Source of the DNA: an uncultured Rhodopila sp.
Lineage (GTDB): Bacteria > Pseudomonadota > Alphaproteobacteria > Acetobacterales > Acetobacteraceae
Assembly (NCBI GenBank): GCA_903851415.1
Contig: CAINOE010000022.1
Location: forward strand, 1 to 64,000
DNA: 64,000 nucleotides
Reading direction: 5' to 3'
Position numbers and translations under genes: made by a program. Shown here one piece after another: positions 25,249-33,300 of the stretch. Under the pieces are notes generated by a model. The model worked only from the letters and a program-made list of their open reading frames with translations, ran no database searches and was not told where the DNA came from. How positions within the stretch are numbered: position 1 is the first letter of the stretch; each line of letters begins with the position of its first letter.

Positions 25249-25515
25249 TCATCGCAGCGTGGATTCGCCGCTCTCCGGGTTGCGTGCGGTGCGCGCCGGC
25301 CGGTCTCGCACACGCAGGATGACGGGTCCGGTCAGGGGGATTTTGCCGCCCTTGACGCGTTGCCGGCTGGCGACCGCCGCGAAATCGTCCAGGACGGCTT
25401 CGGTGGCCTTTTCAGACAGGTCAGGCCGCTCCGCCAGTCCGGCGGCGATATGATCAGGCGTGATGGCGGTTTGCGGCGCGGCCTTTGCCGGAACCGCCTT
25501 CTTGCCCGCGGACAC
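25249..25515 (-). CDS. Short HU/IHF-like DNA-binding protein
   Basis: An 88-residue protein that follows the HU pattern: an N-terminal helix pair (TPDHIAAGLAERPDLSEKATEAVLDDF), a basic KGGKIPLTGPVILRVR strand region where HU has its glycine turn, and RDRPARTARNPESGE, the DNA-inserting arm motif (RxxARxxRNPxTGE). It ends six residues after the proline loop (GESTLR and stop), about 10-15 residues earlier than usual, so the last strand and helix are missing. It starts at GTG just after an in-frame stop. It may be a functional short variant or a decaying copy. Confidence 0.62.
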   Translation of the reverse strand: MSAGKKAVPAKAAPQTAITPDHIAAGLAERPDLSEKATEAVLDDFAAVASRQRVKGGKIPLTGPVILRVRDRPARTARNPESGESTLR

Positions 25516-25880
25516 CCCCGTCTACGGCAGTGTCAGCAGGACGTTTCGCCGGCACTGGGCTGAGCAGACGGTGGTCCGGCCTGAAGAGCCGCAGCCGCGG
25601 CAGCGCCTGCCACGGTTCGGCGGTCACCAGGGCCCGGATGGCCGCCCCCGCCGGAGGGAGTCCGAAGGACCGTAAAGAATTAATGTCAGACACTCACTTT
25701 TTCGTTGATCGCCTTCGGGTGAGAAGTGCATCTTCCCGCTCGTGGACGGCGCCTGGCGCTTTCTGCTTCTTTGTTCGGACGTTTCCTCCCCCAAACTTCA
25801 GGCGGCGTCTCTCCTCCTCGGCGCCGCCAGCCTTTTCTCCGCCGCTACTGCGGCCCGCCGGCTATTTTTCGGAGGCTACC
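25516..25880. other. Stretch without a confident gene
   Basis: Open frames run through this region on both strands, but none has a start signal, a recognisable domain or a clear codon pattern. The minus-strand frame beginning MSDINSLRSFGLPP near 25693 could be a gene fragment. Confidence 0.25.
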
Positions 25881-26036
25881 ATGAGCCTGATGAGCGCCCG
25901 CCGGGTCATCCACAATCCGGCCAACTATAGTGCGAGTCTCGTGCAGGAAGCAGCCGCACAGTTGTTCGACAGTATTCACGCCACCTTGGACGATATCCGG
26001 GATGCGTCCCGGGCGCTTGCCGAGCTTGTCAGGTAA
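25881..26036 (+). CDS. Small hypothetical protein, 51 residues
   Basis: A short open frame with a strong ribosome-binding site (GGAGG at 25871-25875, five bases before the ATG). The product begins MSLMSARRVIHNPANYSASL and continues as one amphipathic helix (AAAQLFDSIHATLDDIRDASRALAELV). No family is recognised. The translation signal is the main evidence. It stands alone between the HU-like gene and the DUF6502 gene. Confidence 0.45.
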   Translation: MSLMSARRVIHNPANYSASLVQEAAAQLFDSIHATLDDIRDASRALAELVR

Positions 26037-26431
26037 CGCCGGCATAGACTCCCGGGACCCGGCGGTCGCCCTGTCGCCTGCCCGGCGGGCAGGATCGCCG
26101 CAGCAGATCGCGCTGGCCCGGCAAGTAGATGCCGCACCGGCGCATCATGCTTTGCGCCTCGCGCCTGCAGCACTCCGTCACGGGTGAGGGCGCACGGCAT
26201 CACGGCGTTATCGCATTGAAGCCATCGATCGTGCCCGGGCCTTGCGGTGTCGGAGACCCCGGCCGTCTCACGCCCCCTCTCGTTCCGAAGACGCCGATCG
26301 GCCGCAGCGCCTGCTGCCATTGGCGGGCGCCAGCCGCAGCGGCGCGGCGCTCAGTTCGACGCTTAAGATTATAATTGTGTAATCAAAATCAAATATGATA
26401 AGGGAACGCTGAGATAATCAGATATTGAACC
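26037..26431. other. Intergenic region before the DUF6502 gene
   Basis: About 395 bases. The last 50 bases turn AT-rich (around AAGATTATAATTGTGTAATC), consistent with a promoter for the DUF6502-DUF5666 operon. No gene is seen. Confidence 0.35.
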
Positions 26432-27325
26432 GTGACCCCATTCGGCCGCCCTCTGCCAGCACCTCCGACGGCCCTCCTGATCGCCGTCTCGCGGCTGCTA
26501 CGGCCGTTGGTGCGGCTCATGCTGCGCAGCGGCGTCACGTTCCCCGTGCTGACGGACGCGCTGCGCCGCCTGTTCGTGGACGTGGCAGCGACCGACATTC
26601 TGCGGCGGACGGCGGAGCAAACCGATAGCCGCATCAGCCTGCTGACCGGGGTCAATCGCAAACTCGTCAAACAATACAGAGAGATGCAGCCCGACGATAC
26701 GGCCGCCCCCAAGGTTGTGACAGTCACAAGTGAAATTATTGCCCGCTGGCGAGGCTCGCCGCCGTTCGCGGATGACGCCGGCCAACCGAGGCCGTTGCCG
26801 CGCACAGGCGAACCCGGGGACGCCGGGCCATCGTTCGATGCGCTGGTCCGTTCCGTCACAACCGACATACGCTCACGTGCCGTTCTGGACGACTGGCTCA
26901 GCCAGGGGATTGTTCAGTTGGCACAGCCGGACCTGGTCGTGCTGAACGTCGATGCCTTCGTTCCGCGGCCGGGTGCCGGGGAACAATTGTTCTACTTCGC
27001 CAGAAACCTGCAAGACCATATCGCGGCGGCCGTTGCGAATATCAGCGCCGCCGAAGCTGCGCCGTTCCTTGACCGAAGCGTCCATTACGACGGGCTGACG
27101 CCGGCGCAGGCCCGTGAACTCGAAGCATTCGCGCGCGCAGCGGCGATGCGGGCTTTGCTCGAAGTCAACCGAAAAGCCCGGGAGCTGGTCGAAGCCGATC
27201 CGTCCCCGGCCGCCGATACCCCGGTTCGGGTCAATTTCGGGACCTTCGTCTTCACCGAAAGCGAATCACCTGCCGGTGCACAGCCGGGCGAGGCCCGGAT
27301 GCCGGCCGCCGGAGGAGCGGAATGA
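26432..27325 (+). CDS. DUF6502 family protein
   Basis: A 297-residue soluble protein of the DUF6502 family. The conserved N-terminal region reads LLRPLVRLMLRSGVTFPVLTDALRR, followed by SRISLLTGVNRKLVKQYRE, which resembles a winged-helix or helix-turn-helix segment. The C-terminal half is helical and less conserved. It starts at GTG. Its stop overlaps the ATG of the following DUF5666 gene (ATGA), and these two families are commonly encoded side by side, so they probably act together: this one in the cytoplasm, possibly as a regulator, the other on the outside. Molecular function is not established. Confidence 0.83.
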   Translation: MTPFGRPLPAPPTALLIAVSRLLRPLVRLMLRSGVTFPVLTDALRRLFVDVAATDILRRTAEQTDSRISLLTGVNRKLVKQYREMQPDDTAAPKVVTVTSEIIARWRGSPPFADDAGQPRPLPRTGEPGDAGPSFDALVRSVTTDIRSRAVLDDWLSQGIVQLAQPDLVVLNVDAFVPRPGAGEQLFYFARNLQDHIAAAVANISAAEAAPFLDRSVHYDGLTPAQARELEAFARAAAMRALLEVNRKARELVEADPSPAADTPVRVNFGTFVFTESESPAGAQPGEARMPAAGGAE

Positions 27326-28611
27326 AATATTTTGGCGCGCTTCTGGTGCTGCTGACACTGGCATGCTGTGCCGGCCCTCAGCCCGAGCCGCCCGATGAGG
27401 CCATCGTTTTCGAGCCGGGCGCGGTCTGCCGCGTCGGCCATGACGGCGGACCCGGCATAGCGGACCGCGGCATCGGCGGCACGGGTGGTCCAGCCCGAAC
27501 CCGAACCTCCGATCGCGGCATCGGCGGCACCGGCATTTTCGGCGTCGTGACCGGCTTCGCTTCGGTCTGCGTCGATGGGCTGGAGGTCCGGCTCGACAAG
27601 AACCTTCCCGTAACCGTCAACGGCGCCGCGGCAACGGCGAAGCAGCTCAGGGCCGGCCAGGTGGTCGCTATCGAAGCCGGAGGGCAGGAGACCGCGGCAC
27701 ACTCCGTCGACCAGGTGAGGATGATATCGGTCCGCTATGAGGTGTCAGGGCCGATCGAGGCGGTCGAAACCGCCGCGGGCGCCATTGTGGTGGCCGGCCA
27801 GCGCGTGATGCTGCTGCCCACAACCTGGATGGCAGGCCGCTTCGCCCCGGGCGATTGGACCACTGTCAGTGGTCTGCGGCAGCCCGACGGGACCGTAATG
27901 GCCAGCCGGCTGGACCGTGGACGGGTCGGCATGTTGTTCGTGCGCGGCCGGATCGTCCAGGAAGGCGATACGACCCGGATCGGCGGTCTGGTGCTGCACG
28001 GACCTCCTGTCACCATCGTGAAGGCGGGGGCGTTCGTCTCGATCGCAGGCAGGTATGTGGACCGAGCCGCCGAAGTGAGGTCGATTGACGCGGATCCTCT
28101 GTCGGAAAATCCGGCGGGATATTTCGGAGATTCGGCGCGCCAGGTCATCCTGCAGGCGTTCGTTCGCGTCCATCGCGGGATGGTGTGGCTGAATAACGGC
28201 CGCAGTTTCCAGGCCGGTGCGGGCGTGCAAGGCAAAGGCAGCGTCTATCGCAACGCCGTCGTCCGGCTGGAACGAACGGCCTCAGGCGCGTTCATCGCCA
28301 CGGAGTTGCACTATACCGCTTATCGCGCCCAGCCCGCGGATGCGCCGGCGCGGAGCAAAGGACATGGAGCCGGCGACCTCGTGTTGCCGCCGGAGGCCCC
28401 GCCCGGACCGCCAACGGACACACCGCCTCCTGATCTGCCCGACGTAAACAACGGCATCAACGACGCGCCGGATATTTTTCCGTATCCGTCACCCGGCGAG
28501 GCTGTCATTTCAAATGCCGCGGGGGCCCGGGGCGGGTCATCCGGCAGCCGCCTGTCTGTCCGCGACCGGAATTACACGCTGCCGGTCCGCGTAACCGCCG
28601 CCCTCGACTGA
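27322..28611 (+). CDS. DUF5666 domain lipoprotein
   Basis: A 429-residue exported lipoprotein. The signal peptide ends in a lipobox (LTLACCAG, lipidated Cys about residue 15). A Gly-rich segment with two copies of DRGIGGTG follows, then repeated DUF5666 beta units of about 70 residues (GVVTGFASVCVDGLEVRLD, ISVRYEVSGPIEAV and FVRGRIVQEGDTTRIGGLVL). The C-terminus is Pro-rich and probably disordered. It overlaps the DUF6502 gene by four bases. DUF5666 units look like small OB-type beta modules; the ligand is unknown. Confidence 0.83.
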   Translation: MKYFGALLVLLTLACCAGPQPEPPDEAIVFEPGAVCRVGHDGGPGIADRGIGGTGGPARTRTSDRGIGGTGIFGVVTGFASVCVDGLEVRLDKNLPVTVNGAAATAKQLRAGQVVAIEAGGQETAAHSVDQVRMISVRYEVSGPIEAVETAAGAIVVAGQRVMLLPTTWMAGRFAPGDWTTVSGLRQPDGTVMASRLDRGRVGMLFVRGRIVQEGDTTRIGGLVLHGPPVTIVKAGAFVSIAGRYVDRAAEVRSIDADPLSENPAGYFGDSARQVILQAFVRVHRGMVWLNNGRSFQAGAGVQGKGSVYRNAVVRLERTASGAFIATELHYTAYRAQPADAPARSKGHGAGDLVLPPEAPPGPPTDTPPPDLPDVNNGINDAPDIFPYPSPGEAVISNAAGARGGSSGSRLSVRDRNYTLPVRVTAALD

Positions 28612-28657
28612 ACCGGCTACAGGCTCTGCGCTGAAGCCGCCGGGCCGCGCCAACGTT

Positions 28658-28679
28658 GGTGACACAGGAACGTGTCACC
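28658..28679. terminator. Hairpin between convergent genes
   Basis: GGTGACAC (28658-28665) and GTGTCACC (28672-28679) pair perfectly around a six-base loop, between the ends of two converging genes. No T-run follows, so it would be a processing or rho-assisted end at most. Confidence 0.4.
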
Positions 28680-28762
28680 GCGGCGCCAACCTCGTTTGCA
28701 CGCACACCGATCGGTTGCCGGCTTCAGCGTCCGCGGCACCGGGGCCGCGCCGGGTCTCGCGG

Positions 28763-29494
28763 CTAGGAGCCGATGGCGGTTTTGCCAAACCGGACGACGC
28801 GGTGCGGCAACTCCATGCTTGCCACGGTGCCGCCGGCACTCTCCATCCGCAAGGTTCCGCCATGCCGTTCGGCAAAGCCCTGCGCCAGGGAAAGGCCTTC
28901 ACCGGTACGCGGCGTGCCGGAAAAGCCCCAGCCGTCGTCGGTTACACTGAGGAGCGTCATTCCGCCTTCGCTCACCAGCCGCACGGATATCCGGCCGCCC
29001 GGGCGGTCTTTCAGGCCGTGTTTGACCGCGTTGCCGATGAGTTCGTTGGCGCCGCGGATGACGGCTTCGCGCAAGGCGGGGGGGCAGGTGCCGCGCACCG
29101 ACACGCCGATGCGAATGACCTGTTCGGCGCCCCGCATCATCTCGACGATGCCTCCGCCAAGCTGGCGCAGCCGATCGGCCATCGAACCGGGGGCCTCGGT
29201 CAGGCCGAACAGCGCGTTCGAGATCGTGGCCGACAGGCCGATGCGGTATTCGAGCTCGCGCGCGAACCTTTCCGCAGCCGGCGTGTCGCACATGCCGGAT
29301 CGTTCCGTTATCAGCGCCATAATCCGTTGCAGCGTGTTCTTGGTGTGATGACGCAGTTGGCGCAGGTCGATCTCTTGCGCCGAAGGGTCGTTCCGAACCG
29401 CGTCATTCGGGAGCGGCGCGGCGAAATCCGGTTGACCCGACGGGATGACCGCAAAGCGACGCGTTGTTCGGGCGGAGCCGGCGGCGTGTGACAT
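28763..29494 (-). CDS. Orphan sensor histidine kinase (HisKA_2/HWE-like)
   Basis: A 243-residue cytoplasmic kinase with no sensory domain. The dimerisation and phosphorylation region reads LRQLRHHTKNTLQRIMALI (His50), the form typical of HisKA_2 and HWE kinases. The HATPase region has ANELIGNAVKHGL (N box), VTDDGWGF and GEGLSLAQGFAERHGG. No response regulator is adjacent, so it is an orphan and may receive its signal from another protein. A 17-base palindrome lies about 135 bases upstream (29628-29644). Confidence 0.87.
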   Translation of the reverse strand: MSHAAGSARTTRRFAVIPSGQPDFAAPLPNDAVRNDPSAQEIDLRQLRHHTKNTLQRIMALITERSGMCDTPAAERFARELEYRIGLSATISNALFGLTEAPGSMADRLRQLGGGIVEMMRGAEQVIRIGVSVRGTCPPALREAVIRGANELIGNAVKHGLKDRPGGRISVRLVSEGGMTLLSVTDDGWGFSGTPRTGEGLSLAQGFAERHGGTLRMESAGGTVASMELPHRVVRFGKTAIGS

Positions 29495-29627
29495 AATGCG
29501 TTGCCTCTCGTTCCAGATTGGCGGCAGGCGAGGCCCGCCGGCTTGTAACGTCCGGCGACAGAGCCACCATCCCGCCCGAGCCGCCAGAGAATGAGGGTCC
29601 CGGCGCCCGATCTATGTCGGATCGTAT

Positions 29628-29644
29628 GTGGGAAAATTTCCCAC
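29628..29644. promoter_or_regulatory. Palindromic operator-like site
   Basis: GTGGGAAAATTTCCCAC is a perfect 8-1-8 palindrome about 135 bases upstream of the orphan kinase start. Its AT-rich core stands out from the GC-rich surroundings. A dimeric repressor could bind it; the protein is unknown. Confidence 0.4.
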
Positions 29645-30353
29645 GTCAAACGGTTTCTTGCTGCGCCGATGCTGAGGTCCGGCGGAAGCCCGAATGGTCA
29701 GACCGAGGGGCGTATCGGATACGCGAATCCCGGTATATGAGATTCATACGGAAATGCGTCTACAAACCCTTCAAGCGCGACCGCATATGCCGTCTCGATA
29801 TACGCTTATGCAGTCGGGCTGGACCCGGGCGGCCGTCACCCGGGCGATGGCGGCGCCGGTTGCGAAACATGGCCGCGCTCTCGAACGACCAGGACCGCGA
29901 AGCGGACCGCCGCTGCCGCCCCGGGATCATTCGAGGTGCCGCTGCGGTTCGCGGCGATCTCGGCGTCGCCAGGCGCGGGCTGCGGACACCGCTCCCCATA
30001 GGCGGCACATGCCCGCCCGGCCTCGTTTGTGCCAATCCTTTCGACGTAGAATAATTCCACGCTGTTTTGTATGTTGTTCGCATTCCTCAATGGGAGGCGC
30101 CTCATGGGCTTCACGAGCTTCATTCGCGGCCGGGCCACAAGCCTGCCTCCCTTCCGCGGCCACAAGCCCAAGGCGTTCTGCCCGCGGATCGCGAGATGTG
30201 GAATTGCCATTGCGGTCCAAGCGGCGCCAGTCGGTTGGCGGCCCGGCCCGTTGCCGTCCCGGCATCCGCCTGACCGGCCTGTGTCGAGGACCGTGTTTCC
30301 CGGTCTGATCGTTGGCGCCGCGCAGGACTCACCATGCTGACCGGGGGCGCCCG
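29645..30353. other. Long region without a confident gene
   Basis: About 710 bases ahead of the giant envelope gene. Several overlapping open frames occur on both strands, but none shows a ribosome-binding site with a recognisable product. A second short palindrome, CGTATCGGATACG (29711-29723), lies near the left side. The promoter of the 30.4-44.2 kb operon should be in the right part. Confidence 0.35.
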
Positions 30354-33300
30354 ATGAGAAAACTGCCGGCTTATGGCGCTCTCCTCGCCTGTCTCGCGGC
30401 CGGCGTGCCCGCCGCCCGGGCGGCGGGGATAGACTGCGGCAAGGCCCGCTCGCCTGCCGAGAAAGCCATCTGCGCCAGTCCGGAACTGCTCGCGCTCGAT
30501 CGGCAGGTCGCCGCGGCCTATGCCGATGCGCTCGCGCGACGGCCGCAGCAGAAGGACGCCATGCGGCAGGATCTGATCCGTTGGCTGAAGCAGCGCGACA
30601 CGGCGTGCGCCCTGCCGGCCGCGGACATCGCGCCGTGTCTGACAAGCCAGCTGACCGCGCGCCTGGCCGATCTGGCTCCTGTCGCGACACCGCCCCCGGC
30701 AACACCGCCGGGCGCGACCGCCCCGGGCGGCGCGCCACCCGCCGAAGCACTGCGAACCGCCGCCCCGGCCGCGCCTCCGGCCGACCCGCCGATACCCCCG
30801 AATGTCACGCCACAAGGCGCCGCCACGCTCGACCAGACGCAACTGGCCGCGGCGGAGCACGCCGAGACGATGCTCCGAGTCACCAGCGCCGGGCGGTTCG
30901 CCATCGCCGCCAAAAGCGCTTCGGGCGCGGCGATCCAGCTCATCGACATTCTGACGGGACCCGGCGGAATCGCCGGCATTGCGGGAGCGCAGGACGGGCG
31001 TCTGGACGCGCTGCTGGACGTAGGCGTCTACAAGCTGCGCGTCACCTCGGAGCGGGCTGCCGCCGGGGCCGTGTTCCTAGGCGTCACGCCGTTTCACGAC
31101 GCGGCACCGCCTGCCGCCTTGCCGCAGCCGGGCTTCCCGCTGGCGGCGGCGTTGCGCGACGGCGAGCAGCGGGCGTTCTGGCTGACGGTGCCCCCCGACG
31201 GCAGCGTGCGCATCGAGGCGGCCGGGCGCGCCCTCGGCGATCTGCGCCTCTGGCGGGACGGCCGGGAACTGACCGCGCTGGAGCCCGCGGCGATGCGCGT
31301 CGAACCGGTCTCCGGCCATCCGCTGACCGATCTCCGCCTGGAAGGCAAGGTCGAGCCGGGAACCTATCTGGCGGTCGCCTATGGCGGCCCGCCGCTTGCC
31401 TGGACCGACAACGACCCGGACCAGACCTTCCTTTTGCGCTGCGGCGCATCTCCGGCGCTGGCCGAGGGCCGGGCCGGCGGTCCGATGGGGCCGTTCGGCA
31501 GCGAGGTTTTCGACCTGCCCGCCGCGACCGGGCTGGTCCGGCTGAGCCTGCCGGCGTCCGCGGCGGCTGAACTGCGGGCCGGCGACTCCGTCGCCACGCT
31601 TTCCCGCGGCAGTCGCGAACCGACGGTCCATCTGGCGGTCAGGCCCGGGAAAACGCCCACGGTCGAACTCCGCGCCGCGGCGGGACAGCCATTCACGCTT
31701 CAGGCGCTCGAACAGCCGGCCGCCACCGTCATCAACCGGCCCGGAACGTATTGGGTCTCCGCCGTGGTCAACGGCGCGGGGGGCGACGAAGTGCCCGCCG
31801 GCGTTCTGCTGCAACGCAGCGAAAGCGCTGATAAGCCGCCCCGCATCGTGGCCGGCTCGGTACCGCGCGTCGGCCCCGGCGCGGCCTGGCATGCGCGTTT
31901 CAACCTGCGCGGCCCGACGACCCTGCTGGTGGAGAACACCGCCGCGGGCGAGCTGGCCGTCCGAAGTTCGGGTGTCTCCGTCACCCAGCGCGGCCAGCCC
32001 GGCGTCTACGACCTCGCCGCCGACTACTACGGACTGAACCTGACGCCCGTCGACGGGGCGCTGGGCAGCCTGGACCTCGTGGCCGGACCGCCCGGCGCCG
32101 CCGCGCCGCCGGTAGCGGCATGGCCGCCCGATCCTGTCGTGCCGTTCGGGGTGCAGACGCTTGGACCGGGGCAGTCGCTTCAGGTCCTGGGTCCGTCCGC
32201 GCCGGGGGTCCAACTCGGCTTGTCGGCCCGGCGCGTGCCGGTTGCGCTGGCCGAGGGGCCGCTGACCGTTACTCAGGCGGTTGGAAGCACCCTGGCGATC
32301 CCGGTAACCCTCGCCGCGGGCGGCACCCTGGCGGTCAGCGAAATCGGCGGCGGGCCGATCGGCTTTGGGCTGCAGGAGACGAGCGGGGGTGCGAGCAATG
32401 TCGTGTTGCCGCTCGCGGACCATCCCCGCACGATCGTCCTGGCCTGGCGGCGCTCGATCAGTCCCATCCCCATCGCCGCCCCGCTTCCGCCCGGCACCGG
32501 CGTCGCATTGCAACCGGGTCGGCCGGCCAGCCTCGACCTGATGCGGGACGAGAGCCGCGGCTTTGCCCTGACGCTGCCGCAAGGCGGCTTGTACCGGGTG
32601 GAGACGCTCGGCCGCCTGCGCACCGCGGGACGGATCGCCACGGCCTTCATCCCGCGCCTGCAGGACGCGGAGGCGAATGGCGTCGGCCAGAATATGCTGA
32701 TCCAGCAGGTGCTGCGCGCCGGAGCCTACCGGGTGGACGTTACTGCCCTGGAATCGGCCGGGCATCTCGCCGTGTCGGTCACCCCGGCGCCGGTGCTGTT
32801 CGGCGCGGCGCTGTCGCCCGGCGGCAGTGTGCGCGCCAGCCTGCCGGCCGGATCGGCGATCAGCTTCCCGCTCGCGATTGCCGAACCGAACCGGCGCTAT
32901 CGTCTCGATGTCCCCGCGCTCGGCACCCCATGGCAGGGCCGCATCGAGGATGCGCAGGGCTGGCCGATGACCGTGGCGGGTCCGCTGGACGGCATCACCC
33001 CGGCGCTACCGCCCGGAGACTATCGCCTGGTCGTCTCGCCGGCCTCGGCCGATCGGCAGGTGGTGGCAAGGCTGACTGAAATGGCCGCCGCGCCGGAGAT
33101 TACCGGCCACGGGCCGCATCGGCTGCCGTTCGAAGCCCCGCAAACCGCCGTCTGGCGGGAGCCGGAAGCGCGGGACCAGCCGCGGACCCCGGACGCCTGG
33201 AGCTTCGACCTGGCCGGTCCGGCGGGGGTCGCGCTGGACCTCGGCGACGGCATGACAGGCGAGCTGCACCGCGCCGGAGAGACGGCATCGATCGCGCGCA

